From assembly GCF_001613805.1 (NCBI RefSeq), contig NZ_LPVY01000003.1, positions 310,001-374,000 on the forward strand: a stretch of 64,000 nt of DNA, given 5' to 3'. The notes beneath the pieces are model-generated. The model saw nothing but the letters and a program-made list of their open reading frames with translations. It made no database searches and was not told the origin of the DNA. Positions 54,002 through 63,820 of this stretch are shown here, one piece after another. This stretch comes from Thalassospira lucentensis (GTDB lineage: Bacteria; Pseudomonadota; Alphaproteobacteria; Rhodospirillales; Thalassospiraceae). A program made the position numbers and the translations under genes. Positions within the stretch are counted from its first letter, which is position 1. Every line of letters begins with the position of its first letter.

Positions 54002-55683
54002 TCTTCCTCCCGGCGGCCCGGTTTGCCCAGGATCAGGGCATTCGGATTTTGTTCAAGGAATTCGGCAAGATCACGCAACGACCGGGCTGCTGCCGACAAT
54101 TCCTTCATGGTTTCCTCGAAATTATAGCGGACCGGCGAACTGGGCGAGGTCACATCACGCACCCCGCCAAGCGCAACCTGCGCGGTTTCCAGTGCTTTCT
54201 GGGTTGCCGGCAATACGCTGGTATCAAGGTTCGTCACAAGCTGGTTCACCCCGGCAGCAGCCTGTTTCAGGCTATCCATTCCTTCGATGATTGCCGGTGA
54301 TGTAACGATATTCTCCATTCCCTCGACAGTTCCCAGCAGGCGGATACCGATTTCCTCTATCGGGAATGTCTCGACCTTTTCAAGCAGCGAGGACAACGAA
54401 TTGCTGATCTCGTCTATTTTCTGCGGCAATGTCGGCAGTTCGGGAATTCTCGCCTGCCCGTCACCCAGATACCGGGCAGGTGTCACCGGATACATGCCAA
54501 GATCGACAAACAGTTGACCGGTAATAAAGCTTCCGGTTTTCAGTCGCGCCCGCAAGCCGCGCTCGACCAGAATATCCATGATCTGCGCATAGTCGGTATT
54601 TTCGGGATTCTGCCCACCAACCATCTGTACCCGTTCCGGTTCCAGCGTGACTTCGACCGGCACCCGGAATGACTGGCTCGGCACAACATATTCCAGATTG
54701 ACGCTGTTGACCGTACCCACACGGATGCCATTGAACTCCACCGGCGCCCCCGGCGTCAGTCCGCGAACGGATGAATCGAAATACAGCATGTATTTCTGGG
54801 TGATGCCATGTGCCAGAATTTCCGCCTGTTTGCGATTATCATTAAGCCTGAATACCGTATCGGATTTCGCTGTTTCGGAATTAAGGCTTTCTTCCGGCGT
54901 ATAGAAATTGATCCCGCCAGCCAACACTGAGCGCACCGATTGTGCACGCACCGAAAAACCTTCCGCATTCAGATCAAGGCTGATGCCGCTTGAATTCCAG
55001 AACCGCGTATCGCGCTTGACCAATGCATCAAACGGCTTGCGAATATAGATCGGGATAGACACCTTTTCGGCGGCGGAATCCAGGTTGGTATCAAGGACCT
55101 CGCCAACCTCGACCCCGCGCAGCAGAACCGGGGTTCCCGACGCGACCGAACCGAGCTCCTCCGCCATCAGGATAAAGCGTGTTCCATCCGTACCATCGGG
55201 CACATATTCCGGTTCTTCCGATCCGGTAAATTCGCGCGCTTCCTTCCCCGATTTATCGGGTACAACCTCGATATAGGCGCCTGAAACGATGGTTTGCAGG
55301 CCGGAAATACCCTGTGCAGAAACACGCGGGCGCACCACCCAGAATTTGGTGTTCTCAGTCAGATAGGGCTCGAACTCCGAAGTCATGCGCAGGGTCAGCA
55401 CGACATGATCAAAATCCTTGCTCAAATTGATTTCGGTCACCTGTCCGACATCGACGTCACGATACCGCACCGCGGTTTTGCCCGCTGTCAGTCCTTCGGC
55501 CGATTCAAATGTTACGGTGATTTCCGGGCCCTTGGCCGACGCTTCGCGCCATAACAGCCAGCCGCCAATGATCAACGCGACAATCGGCACGATCCAGATA
55601 ACCGGCAGGTTCTGAAATGCCTTTTTCACCTCGGGCCTGCCCGGCTGCCCCTGATCGGCATTCCGGCTGGTGTCGTCCGTCAT
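53998..55683 (-). CDS. pqiB: PqiB, periplasm-spanning MCE protein
   Basis: The protein has 561 residues. An N-terminal membrane helix (about 29-47, VIWIVPIVALIIGGWLLWRE) is followed by three MCE domains. Each starts with a typical pattern such as ITVTFESAEGLTAGKTAVRYRDVDVGQVTEI, GSVASGTPVLLRGVEVGEV and VRGLTPGAPVEFNGIRVGTV. A C-terminal helical part follows (about 450-560). Three MCE domains and this length are diagnostic of PqiB, a lipid-transfer tunnel between membranes. Its start overlaps pqiA by four bases. Confidence 0.95.
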   Translation of the reverse strand: MTDDTSRNADQGQPGRPEVKKAFQNLPVIWIVPIVALIIGGWLLWREASAKGPEITVTFESAEGLTAGKTAVRYRDVDVGQVTEINLSKDFDHVVLTLRMTSEFEPYLTENTKFWVVRPRVSAQGISGLQTIVSGAYIEVVPDKSGKEAREFTGSEEPEYVPDGTDGTRFILMAEELGSVASGTPVLLRGVEVGEVLDTNLDSAAEKVSIPIYIRKPFDALVKRDTRFWNSSGISLDLNAEGFSVRAQSVRSVLAGGINFYTPEESLNSETAKSDTVFRLNDNRKQAEILAHGITQKYMLYFDSSVRGLTPGAPVEFNGIRVGTVNSVNLEYVVPSQSFRVPVEVTLEPERVQMVGGQNPENTDYAQIMDILVERGLRARLKTGSFITGQLFVDLGMYPVTPARYLGDGQARIPELPTLPQKIDEISNSLSSLLEKVETFPIEEIGIRLLGTVEGMENIVTSPAIIEGMDSLKQAAAGVNQLVTNLDTSVLPATQKALETAQVALGGVRDVTSPSSPVRYNFEETMKELSAAARSLRDLAEFLEQNPNALILGKPGRREEE

Positions 55684-56966
55684 GATGACATCCCCTGTTC
55701 CTTTTGCATTCCCGCCCGATCCCAGATCAGCCGTGGATCAAACGCCATTGCCGACAGCATGGTCAAAATAACCACGGCACAGAAGGCCACAGCACCAAAT
55801 CCCGGTGCAACGGTTGCAATGTTACCCAATTTCACAAGTGCTGCCAGTATCGAAACCATGAACACATCAACCATCGACCATCGGCCGATCAGTTCCGTGA
55901 TCCGGTAGACCAGCGTCCGCTGCCGAAGCGGCCCGCTCAATCCCAACCCTGTTGCAACATAAACCCACCCCAACAGCACGATTTTCAGGATCGGCACCAC
56001 GATGCTGGCCGTAAAAACAACAATCGCAATCGGCCATTCACCCGATTGCATCAAAACCGCCACCCCCGACAGGATGGTATCGGATTCTGCGCGTCCCAAA
56101 TATGTGATCGTCATGATCGGGAAAATATTGGCCGGGATATAAAGCACCATCGCCGCCACCAGAAGCGCCCACGCCCGCGACAGGCCTCCTGCCTTGCGAT
56201 GATGCAGATGCGTCCCGCATCGTGGACATTTCCCGCCGGTTTCCCGTGCAGCACTATCGGTTACGACAAACGCGCATGTTTCGCAGGTCATCCAGCCAGT
56301 TGCCTTTGTCTGCCCGGCATTGGCACGCAGCTCTTCCAGATCCTCAAGCGTCGCATAACGCAAATTTTCCGGCGCCAGTCGCCGCCAGATGGTCCTCGGA
56401 TCCAGCGTCGTACTCATCAGCAATGTCGCCGGGATCAGCAGACAAACCGCATAAAAGGCAGGCCCGGCGATGACATCGGCAAAATCCGTCAGCTTGGTCA
56501 GCGCGACCAGAAGCCCGATCAGGAACACATCCAGCATCGACCAGGGCCGGATCACCGCCAAAACCCGCCAGACCGCCCGCAGGCCCGGCACGACAAAGCC
56601 GAAATAAAGCGGCATCAAAACATAGATATATGCCCCGATCAGCATCAGGGGGGCTGCAATCGACGTTAACGCCACCATAAAGGCCAGGAACGGAAAACCT
56701 TCCTGCCAGAAGGTCACAACTCCGCTTAGCAGTGTGTTGCTTTCGGTGCGCCCTTCCATGGCAAAGGTCAGGATCGGAAATGAATTGGCAATCAGAAACA
56801 GGACAAGTGCGGTAATGGCGAAGGCCAGCGGCCGTTCCACAGTGCCCTTCTGCGCCTGATACAAGGGCGACCCGCAGCGCACGCACCGCGCCACAAAGCC
56901 CGGTGGGATGTCGTCTTCAACATGCAGGTAATCGCAATGTTCACAGGCAACAAGGCGATGCGACAT
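55680..56966 (-). CDS. pqiA: PqiA, membrane partner of PqiB
   Basis: The protein has 428 residues in two homologous halves. Each half has a zinc-ribbon-like Cys set (CEHC with CVRC near residue 8-31; CETC with CPRC near 235) and about four membrane helices. The second-half sequences ANIFPIMTITYLGRAESDTIL and the first-half NSFPILTFAMEGRTESNTLL match. Genes pqiA-pqiB-pqiC are chained by four-base overlaps and act together in envelope lipid transport and stress response. Confidence 0.95.
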   Translation of the reverse strand: MSHRLVACEHCDYLHVEDDIPPGFVARCVRCGSPLYQAQKGTVERPLAFAITALVLFLIANSFPILTFAMEGRTESNTLLSGVVTFWQEGFPFLAFMVALTSIAAPLMLIGAYIYVLMPLYFGFVVPGLRAVWRVLAVIRPWSMLDVFLIGLLVALTKLTDFADVIAGPAFYAVCLLIPATLLMSTTLDPRTIWRRLAPENLRYATLEDLEELRANAGQTKATGWMTCETCAFVVTDSAARETGGKCPRCGTHLHHRKAGGLSRAWALLVAAMVLYIPANIFPIMTITYLGRAESDTILSGVAVLMQSGEWPIAIVVFTASIVVPILKIVLLGWVYVATGLGLSGPLRQRTLVYRITELIGRWSMVDVFMVSILAALVKLGNIATVAPGFGAVAFCAVVILTMLSAMAFDPRLIWDRAGMQKEQGMSS

Positions 56967-57116
56967 TCAACCTTCCTGTTTCCATAAGGCGTTAGCGCAC
57001 AGTCTGGAAGTCATGTGAGTAAGCGGCAGAATTCATCCCCTGTCAAATCTGATTGGCAAATCGGATCGTCCTTATGCCATATGGCGAAAACCGAAAATAA
57101 ACGCGATCCCAACCCT

Positions 57117-58016
57117 TTAGTTCCCGATTTGGGGCAAATAATGGCGCGCTTCACCCAGAACGATCTCATTGACCTGCGACAGCAATCCGCTTTGCATATT
57201 CCAGTGATGCCAATAAAGCGGCCGTTCGATTACATGCGGGCATGGCTGCACCAACCGTCCGCTCTGTAAACCTTCCGCCGCCTGATGCTCCTCAACCACG
57301 GCATAGGCGATACCCTGCTCGGCCACGGTAACGAAACCTTGCGAACTTGGCACCGTATGGGCCGGAAATTCCCCCGGCACCAATCCGAAATACCTGTTTA
57401 AGAACTGGTTTTGCAATTCGTCATGGCGCGAAAAATTCACCGCCGGACAGGATCGCAACACATCCGCCGTCACCCCATTGGCAAAATACCGGTCCCGGAA
57501 TTCCGGCGCTACCACCATGATATAGCGCATCGCCCCCAATGGCCGCACCCGGCATCCCTGTATCGGATCGGGCCGTAAACTGACCGCGCCCAGCACGGTG
57601 CCAGCCTGAAGCGCCTCGTGATTAAGGGCCTCGTCATCGACCGTCAGATGCACCAGCAGGTCAAGCTCGTGAAATAACCTTTTGGGAACTTTGACAAACC
57701 ATGTCGCCAGACTGTCGGCATTCACCGCAATCGCGATCTGGCCGAAACGGCTGGCAGAATGCAGCTTTGGCAGTTCATCATATAATTCCTGCTCAAGCAG
57801 GCTGACCCGCTGATAATGCTGCAACAGCCGCTTGCCCGCGTCGGTCGCGGCAATCGGTTTGGACCGGACGATCAATGGCTGCCCCAACCGGTCTTCCAGC
57901 AACTTGACCCGCTGGGATATCGCCGACTGCGTCAGGCCAAGATCACGCGCCGCCTTCTCAAAACTGCCATGCCGGATCACCTCGGCACTGGCCTGCAACA
58001 GCTTGTAATCGATCAT
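57117..58016 (-). CDS. argP: LysR-family regulator, ArgP-like
   Basis: The protein has 299 residues. The DNA-binding domain (about 1-60) reads YKLLQASAEVIRHGSFEKAA and LGLTQSAISQRVKLLEDRLG. The effector domain (QIAIAVNADSLATWFVKVPK, TVPSSQGFVTVAEQGIAYAV) is close to ArgP/IciA. ArgP senses arginine and lysine and controls argO. It is divergent from an argO-type exporter gene at 58338, which supports this. The protein is shorter than some ArgP but has all parts. Confidence 0.88.
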   Translation of the reverse strand: MIDYKLLQASAEVIRHGSFEKAARDLGLTQSAISQRVKLLEDRLGQPLIVRSKPIAATDAGKRLLQHYQRVSLLEQELYDELPKLHSASRFGQIAIAVNADSLATWFVKVPKRLFHELDLLVHLTVDDEALNHEALQAGTVLGAVSLRPDPIQGCRVRPLGAMRYIMVVAPEFRDRYFANGVTADVLRSCPAVNFSRHDELQNQFLNRYFGLVPGEFPAHTVPSSQGFVTVAEQGIAYAVVEEHQAAEGLQSGRLVQPCPHVIERPLYWHHWNMQSGLLSQVNEIVLGEARHYLPQIGN

Positions 58017-58337
58017 TTTATTATCCCAACTTCATCCACCAGCCACACACATATTCATCAATGGATCACCCGCCACCAATAATGCATCACGGACACGAAT
58101 CAGCCTCGCCTGCCACCAAGGATGGATCGCCTCATCAGAGCTGCATCACCCTTCCACACAACCATGCTCCCCTGCTGCTTAAACAGCTTGCGAACCAAAT
58201 GATACCGGGGCTGGTCATACGCTGCCCTGCCCACCTAGAACATAAAATTTCCTAATACTATATCATGATAATTCTATTTTTTTATTTATCAAAGCTGCTA
58301 TCCCTGCCGCATCGACAACGATTTTGCGGGATGAAAA
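58017..58337. promoter_or_regulatory. argP/argO divergent region
   Basis: About 320 bp, with an AT-rich part near 58240-58300 and a TATCATGATA palindrome (58261-58270). Partial direct repeats containing GCCACCAA occur at 58070-58120. No gene is seen. ArgP sites are expected but cannot be fixed by eye. Confidence 0.4.
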
Positions 58338-58964
58338 ATGCTTCTGACCTTTGCGACCGGATTTGGCCTTGGCGGCGGGTTGATCATTGCGATTGGAGCA
58401 CAGAACGCCTTTGTACTGGGACAAGGATTGCGCCGAAACCATCCGGTGATGGTGGCATTTGTCTGTGCGTTGTGCGATGCCGTGCTGATTGCGGCCGGGG
58501 TTGCCGGTCTGGGAACGCTGGTTGCCACCTACCCGATCCTGACCAAAGCCGCGGCATGGGGCGGTGCGGCCTTTCTGATCTGGTACGGGTTTGGCGCGCT
58601 AAGACGCGTATTTGAAACCGAAACCCTGTCAGAAAGCGATGTCAGGCAGGCGGGCTGGAAGGCGGTTCTATCGACCACACTGGCCGTAACCCTTTTGAAC
58701 CCGCATGTCTATCTTGATACCGTTGTCATGCTGGGCGGGATTGGCGGGCAGTTCCCCGCCGAGGAACGGTTGACCTTTGCGCTTGGCGCGATGAGTGCGA
58801 GCTTTGTCTGGTTCTTTGCCATCGCCCTTGGCGCGGCGTGGCTGGCGCCCTATGTCGCACGGCCAATCACCTGGAAAATCATTGATGGCGTAACCTGTGC
58901 GGTGATGTGGCTGGTGGCTTACAAGCTGATCGCACCGGAAATCGCGCCCCTGATTTATTCCTGA
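58338..58964 (+). CDS. argO: LysE/ArgO-type amino acid exporter
   Basis: The 208-residue inner-membrane protein has about six helices. It opens with the LysE-family sequence GFGLGGGLIIAIGAQNAFVL and carries LLNPHVYLDTVVMLGGIGGQ. It should export arginine or lysine and prevent overload. It is divergent from the argP-like gene and transcribed alone. Confidence 0.9.
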   Translation: MLLTFATGFGLGGGLIIAIGAQNAFVLGQGLRRNHPVMVAFVCALCDAVLIAAGVAGLGTLVATYPILTKAAAWGGAAFLIWYGFGALRRVFETETLSESDVRQAGWKAVLSTTLAVTLLNPHVYLDTVVMLGGIGGQFPAEERLTFALGAMSASFVWFFAIALGAAWLAPYVARPITWKIIDGVTCAVMWLVAYKLIAPEIAPLIYS

Positions 58965-59024
58965 GTGAAAATGAATAATCGACGTGATTAAACATTTTTT
59001 GTGAAGAATAGAGATTCGGGCGGC

Positions 59025-59603
59025 TTATTTGCCCATCGCTTCCTTGAAATGCTGACGGCAGACGGAGACATATCGATCATTGCCGCCGATTTCGACCTGG
59101 GCTCCCTCGCGCACGGTATTGCCGTTTTCATCAACGCGCAGAACCATCCCGGCCTTGCGTCCGCAATGGCAGATTGTCTTAAGCTCGCTTAGTTTGTCGG
59201 CCCAGGCCAGAAGCCATTTAGAACCTTCAAAAAGCTGCCCCTGAAAATCGGTACGGATGCCATAGCACAGCACCGGTACGCCAAGCTTGTCGGCGACATC
59301 GGAAAGCTGCCAGACCTGATCCTTGGTCAGAAACTGCGCCTCGTCCACCAGCACGCAATCAATCCGGCCTTCATCAAGCTTTTCCCCGATCAGGGCGCAC
59401 AGGTCGGTATTGCCGTCAAACAAGACGGCCGGGGCTTCAAGGCCAATGCGCGATGCGATCTTGCCAACACCAAAACGATCATCAAACGCCACGGTTAGCA
59501 GAAGCGTCTGCATGCCGCGTTCCTGATAGTTGAAGCTTGATTGCAGAAGTGTCGTCGACTTGCCCGCATTCATCGACGAATAATAAAAGAACAGCTTGGC
59601 CAT
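59025..59603 (-). CDS. tdk: Thymidine kinase
   Basis: Tdk phosphorylates thymidine to dTMP. The P-loop [11 protein letters not shown], the Mg-site DEAQFL, the lasso loop and zinc Cys (CHCG, VCRQHF) are present. The 192-residue length fits the type II family. It competes with DeoA for thymidine in the same cell. It is transcribed alone on the minus strand. Confidence 0.95.
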   Translation of the reverse strand: MAKLFFYYSSMNAGKSTTLLQSSFNYQERGMQTLLLTVAFDDRFGVGKIASRIGLEAPAVLFDGNTDLCALIGEKLDEGRIDCVLVDEAQFLTKDQVWQLSDVADKLGVPVLCYGIRTDFQGQLFEGSKWLLAWADKLSELKTICHCGRKAGMVLRVDENGNTVREGAQVEIGGNDRYVSVCRQHFKEAMGK

Positions 59604-59681
59604 GGTTCCCCCTGAAGAGCGTTATTGGGGAATAGCCGATCAATCAGGATTGATCAATATGACAACAGCAGCCAAAACCGG

Positions 59682-60593
59682 TTATCCGCCATTGCGGCCC
59701 ATATCGATGTCGCGCAGTTCGCGCCGCATAAAATCAAGCAGCGACTGAATTTTGGCACTGCGCGTCACACCGGCCGGAAAAACTGCAAAAACTTCAAGAT
59801 CGGGCAGTTTGCAGTTCGGCAACACATGCACCAGATCACCACGCGCAATTTCATCGGCAATATCGCAAAACGGCACAACCGCAAGCCCGTGCCCGCCGCG
59901 CAGGAATTGCAGGCGGGCGGTTGCATTATCAACCCGGACACTGCCCGAGACCCGAATGGATTTTTCCTGATCATCGCAGGTCAGACGCAGCGTTTCAGGA
60001 ACCCGGCTATACATCACCCAGTCATGATCGGCGAGCTGTTCGGGGGTTCCGGGCAGTCCAGCCCGCGCAACATATCCCGCCGACGCCGCAATGATACGGT
60101 GGGTCTGATAGAGCTTGAAACTTTTAAGGTCCGAGCTTTTGAGCGGCCCGGACCGGATGCCGATATCAATCCCGCGCCCGATCAGATCGACAACCTCGTC
60201 AGACAGATGAACATCAATCGCCACCCCCGGATAGGTCTGGCGAAACCGGTCAAGGATCGGCACGATCCGAAGTGTGCCCAGATGCACCGATGAGGTGATC
60301 GATATCTTGCCGACCGGCTCGTCACGCAGGACTTCGACCCGCTTGCGGGCGGCCTCGGCCTCCAGCGCAATCGTCCGGCAACTGTCGTAATAACGCGTTC
60401 CGGCATCGGTCAGGCTGAAATTACGCGTGCTGCGCCGAAGCAGCGGCACGCCAAGTTTGGCTTCAAGCTGCCGGATCTGATGGGATACCGCAGCACGGCT
60501 CAGCCCCATCTTGCGCGCCGCGGCAGAAAACCCGCCATCCTCGACCACACGGGCGAAAATTATCATTGCCCGAACTTCATCCAGTGCCGACAT
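59682..60593 (-). CDS. LysR-family regulator, divergent from the DJ-1 gene
   Basis: The protein has 303 residues. The helix-turn-helix reads ARVVEDGGFSAAARKMGLSR and AAVSHQIRQLEAKLGVPLLR. The effector domain follows (GKISITSSVHLGTLRIVPIL, YVARAGLPGTPEQLADHDWV, FLRGGHGLAVVPFCDIADEI). It is divergent from the DJ-1/Hsp31 gene at 60704, so it likely controls it. The effector is unknown. Confidence 0.9.
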   Translation of the reverse strand: MSALDEVRAMIIFARVVEDGGFSAAARKMGLSRAAVSHQIRQLEAKLGVPLLRRSTRNFSLTDAGTRYYDSCRTIALEAEAARKRVEVLRDEPVGKISITSSVHLGTLRIVPILDRFRQTYPGVAIDVHLSDEVVDLIGRGIDIGIRSGPLKSSDLKSFKLYQTHRIIAASAGYVARAGLPGTPEQLADHDWVMYSRVPETLRLTCDDQEKSIRVSGSVRVDNATARLQFLRGGHGLAVVPFCDIADEIARGDLVHVLPNCKLPDLEVFAVFPAGVTRSAKIQSLLDFMRRELRDIDMGRNGG

Positions 60594-60703
60594 TTCATAC
60601 GCTCATTTAATTTGACAATCTGTCCAATTCTTCGACCTTTCGCAAATTAGATCAGCATCCTATCCTTGGTGCAAATCCTATTCACATATCGAGGACCAAA
60701 ACG

Positions 60704-61384
60704 ATGCGTATTCTGATGATTGTGACGTCCCACGACAAAATGGGCGATACCGGCCACAAAACCGGTATCTGGCTGGAAGAACTTGCCGCCCCCTATTTCC
60801 GGTTCCGCGATGCCGGTGCCGATATCACGCTGGCATCCCCCAAGGGTGGTCAGCCGCCGCTTGATCCCAATAGCCAGGTTCCCGATGCCCTGACCGAAGC
60901 GACCAAACGGTTTGAAGGTGATGCCGATGCCCAGAAGGCATTCGCCAACACCGTGAAACTTGATGGCCTGAAAGCCGATGATTACGACGCGCTGTTTTAT
61001 CCCGGCGGTCACGGGCCGCTTTGGGATCTGGCGATTGACGCCAAATCCATCGCCCTGATCGAGGCATTTGTCGCACAGGACAAACCGGTTGCCGCCGTCT
61101 GCCACGGCCCGGCTGCGTTCGTTAATGCCAAAACCAAAGACGGCAAGCCGCTGGTGTCGGGCAAAAAAGTCACCGGTTTCACCAATGACGAGGAAAAGGC
61201 CGTCGGCCTTGAAAAAGTCGTGCCGCTTCTTATCGAGGATGAATTCACCAAACAGGGCGGTCTTTATGAACGCGGTGATATGTGGGCGTCCCATGCAGTT
61301 GTCGATGGCAAACTGGTGACCGGCCAGAACCCGGCATCTAGTGACGCGGCCGCCGACGCAGTTGTCAGATTGCTGGGTAAATAA
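60704..61384 (+). CDS. DJ-1/PfpI family, Hsp31-type glyoxalase III-like protein
   Basis: The 226-residue protein has the nucleophile Cys133 in AVCHGPAAF with His134, and an acidic residue (Glu25-26 in LEELAAPYF). Sequences TGHKTGIWLEELAAP and FTNDEEKAVGLEKVVPLLIE are typical of the Hsp31-like branch, which turns methylglyoxal into lactate and acts as a chaperone in some bacteria. The sequence does not tell which activity dominates. Confidence 0.9.
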   Translation: MRILMIVTSHDKMGDTGHKTGIWLEELAAPYFRFRDAGADITLASPKGGQPPLDPNSQVPDALTEATKRFEGDADAQKAFANTVKLDGLKADDYDALFYPGGHGPLWDLAIDAKSIALIEAFVAQDKPVAAVCHGPAAFVNAKTKDGKPLVSGKKVTGFTNDEEKAVGLEKVVPLLIEDEFTKQGGLYERGDMWASHAVVDGKLVTGQNPASSDAAADAVVRLLGK

Positions 61385-61454
61385 TCGCTTGACCTTCCAG
61401 CGACTGGAAGCCCCATAGTCGGATCATCGAATCCAAACGAACGGAGCCACCGGA

Positions 61455-61655
61455 ATGCTGAAACTGAAAGTCGATGAAATGAGCTGCGGCCATTGCGCCG
61501 CAACTGTTACCAAAGTCGTCGAAGGCGTTTCGGGCGTTGAAAAAGCCGATATCGACCTGGCCAAGGGCGAAGTAACCGTGACCGGCAATACCGATGTCGC
61601 AGCCCTGATCGCCGCCATTGACGATGCCGGTTACCCAGCCCGTGAACTGGCCTGA
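61455..61655 (+). CDS. Heavy-metal-associated copper-chaperone-like protein
   Basis: The 66-residue protein is a single HMA domain. The metal-binding pair Cys11 and Cys14 is in MSCGHCAA, followed by the beta-alpha-beta pattern (VVEGVSGVEKADIDLAKGEV) and AAIDDAGYPA. It resembles CopZ and would carry copper(I) in the cytoplasm. No copper ATPase lies beside it. It ends at a strong terminator. Confidence 0.88.
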   Translation: MLKLKVDEMSCGHCAATVTKVVEGVSGVEKADIDLAKGEVTVTGNTDVAALIAAIDDAGYPARELA

Positions 61656-61673
61656 TCGCACATCACACCAATG

Positions 61674-61703
61674 AAAAGGCCGCCCCGATGGGCGGCCTTT
61701 TTT
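61674..61703 (+). terminator. Terminator after the HMA gene
   Basis: AAAAGGCCGCCC pairs with GGGCGGCCTTTT around CGAT, followed by more T residues. It stands between convergent genes and can serve the MFS gene from the other side too. Confidence 0.9.
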
Positions 61704-61720
61704 GTTCCGGCATGCGGCAT

Positions 61721-62926
61721 TCAGGCGTCAGGGACGTGTTCGATATCGGGCAGGAAAATCGCAAGGAAGCCGATGGCTGGTAACCACGCGCAAAGCTGAT
61801 AGACCGGCCCCAGCCCAAAATGATCGGCCATCACGCCAAGAATGGCCGCGCCAATCCCGCCAAGTCCGAAGGCAAGGCCAAAGAACAGACCGGAAATCAT
61901 GCCAATGCGCCCCGGCACAAGTTCCTGCGCATAGACCACAATCGCCGAAAAGGCCGATGACAGGATAAGACCGATGGCAATCGAGAGCATCACAGTTGCC
62001 CCCAACCCGACATAGGGCAGGATCAGCGCAAAGGGCAGTGCCCCAAGGATCGATCCCCAAATCACCTTTTTGCGGCCAATCCGGTCGCCAACCGATCCAC
62101 CGATCAGCGTCCCCACCGCGACCGAGGCCAGGAAAATGAACAGATAAATCTGGGCGTCGCCTTCTGACAGCGGGAATTTTTCCATGAGGTAAAACACGTA
62201 ATAGCTGGTGAAACTGGCAAGATAGAACCATTTCGACAGCATCAGACAGAACAGAACCGACAAGCCGACAATCACCTGGCGTCGGGCCGGAAGATTTGCC
62301 GCCAGATGAACAACACGCGGGCGGCGCACGGCATGGCCGTTGCGTTTATACCAGCGCCCGAGCAGCGTCAGGATCACAGCACCGGCCAATGCAGCAAAGG
62401 CAAACCATGCCAGACTGCCCTGTCCGTGCGGCAAAACCACGGCGACCACCAGCAACGGCCCGATGGCTGAACCGACATTGCCGCCCACCTGAAACAGCGA
62501 CTGCGCAAAGCCATGCGCCCCGCCCGATGCCAGACGCGCCAGACGCGAGGATTCCGGGTGAAAGATCGATGATCCCACGCCGAGCATCGCACTGCCCATA
62601 ATCAGTATTCCATAACTGGTTGCCGAGGACAGCACCAGAAGCCCCGCCATCGACATCCCCATACCAAACGGCAGGGAATAAGGTTGCGGTCGACGGTCGG
62701 TGAAATGACCGATAAAGGGTTGCAACAGTGATGCCGTCACCTGATAGGTCAGAGTCAAGAGGCCAAGCTGCGCAAACGATAGATCAAAGCCGCCCCTGAA
62801 CACCGGATAAGCCGCGACAAATAGCGACTGGATCATATCGTTCAGCAAATGACAGAAACTGGCCGCGCCCAGAACCGGCAAAACGGTTCGGGCCACCTGC
62901 GGACGGTTAAGAACGGCTTCGTTCAT
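61721..62926 (-). CDS. MFS transporter, fosmidomycin-resistance-like
   Basis: The 401-residue protein starts at the ATG at 62926. Twelve helices are visible. The Fsr-type pattern includes SFCHLLNDMIQSLFVAAYPV, LLQPFIGHFTDRRPQPYSLP, GVGSSIFHPESSRLARLASG and IGGSVGDRIGRKKVIWGSIL. It is divergent from an AraC regulator, as is common for small-molecule exporters. The natural substrate is unknown. Confidence 0.9.
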   Translation of the reverse strand: MNEAVLNRPQVARTVLPVLGAASFCHLLNDMIQSLFVAAYPVFRGGFDLSFAQLGLLTLTYQVTASLLQPFIGHFTDRRPQPYSLPFGMGMSMAGLLVLSSATSYGILIMGSAMLGVGSSIFHPESSRLARLASGGAHGFAQSLFQVGGNVGSAIGPLLVVAVVLPHGQGSLAWFAFAALAGAVILTLLGRWYKRNGHAVRRPRVVHLAANLPARRQVIVGLSVLFCLMLSKWFYLASFTSYYVFYLMEKFPLSEGDAQIYLFIFLASVAVGTLIGGSVGDRIGRKKVIWGSILGALPFALILPYVGLGATVMLSIAIGLILSSAFSAIVVYAQELVPGRIGMISGLFFGLAFGLGGIGAAILGVMADHFGLGPVYQLCAWLPAIGFLAIFLPDIEHVPDA

Positions 62927-63061
62927 CGTTGACCTCGTTGAAATGACATTAAACGCACGCCTTGGTGCGTTGATCGTCATTATAAAAATTGCAAAACGGC
63001 CCACTACCGCGTTAGGGTCAATTTATTACCAGACTGGGCCAATCATCGCAGACAGGCATCA

Positions 63062-63820
63062 ATGTCATCATTTCGCGAAGTTCCAAGACCGGTTATCGCA
63101 TTGGGTACGGATTATCCCGACGGTCACGTGATTGCCGCACACCGCCATGATCGCGATCAGTTGCTGTATGGCATGACCGGGGTTTTGATGGCATCAACCC
63201 CGCAAGGCGCATGGATGATGCCGCCACAGCGCGGCATGCTGATTCCCGCCGGGGTGATCCACGAAGTCCGCCTGTTTGGCGATGTCAAAATGCGGTCGCT
63301 TTATCTGCGCCCGGACCGGCTTGGGGATACAGACAACCAATGCAAGGTGGTCGGCATTTCATCGCTGATGCGCCATTTGCTGATCGAAGCGGTTACCGTC
63401 CCGCCGGAATATAACATGGCGGGCCGTGATGGTGCATTGATGGCGCTGATTGAACATGAAATCAAACGGTTGCCGGTCCTTCCGCTGTCGCTTCCGTTGC
63501 CAGAACAGGCGGGATTACGGGAAAAATGTCGGGCGTTTCTGGCCTCCCCGACCCCGCATGAAACCATTGATGACTGGTGCCATCATCTGGGTATGAGCCG
63601 CCGAAGCTTTACCCGGCAGTTTCGCAAGGAAACCGGATCAAGCTTTGTCGAATGGCGTCAACAGGCCTGCATCCTTGCCGCCCTGCCAAGACTGGCCGCC
63701 GGCGAAGCCGTGACAACGATTGCGATGGACCTTGGCTATGACAATCCCGCCGCGTTCAGCAATATGTTCAAACGCATTCTTGGTGCATCACCGCGCGATT
63801 ACAGGACCACAGACACTTAG
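63062..63820 (+). CDS. AraC-family regulator with cupin domain
   Basis: The protein has 252 residues. A cupin sensor (about 10-110, VIAAHRHDRDQLLYGMTGVL, GMLIPAGVIHEVRLF) is followed by an AraC helix-turn-helix (about 160-245, RSFTRQFRKETGSSFVEWRQ and AMDLGYDNPAAFSNMFKRIL). It resembles NimR-type regulators of MFS exporters. Its divergent neighbour is the MFS gene, which is the likely target. Confidence 0.9.
   Translation: MSSFREVPRPVIALGTDYPDGHVIAAHRHDRDQLLYGMTGVLMASTPQGAWMMPPQRGMLIPAGVIHEVRLFGDVKMRSLYLRPDRLGDTDNQCKVVGISSLMRHLLIEAVTVPPEYNMAGRDGALMALIEHEIKRLPVLPLSLPLPEQAGLREKCRAFLASPTPHETIDDWCHHLGMSRRSFTRQFRKETGSSFVEWRQQACILAALPRLAAGEAVTTIAMDLGYDNPAAFSNMFKRILGASPRDYRTTDT

Noticed and set aside
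55704-56669. Plus-strand frame over pqiA rich in His/Gln/Arg
   Set aside because: It is antisense to pqiA. The composition is that of a shadow frame.
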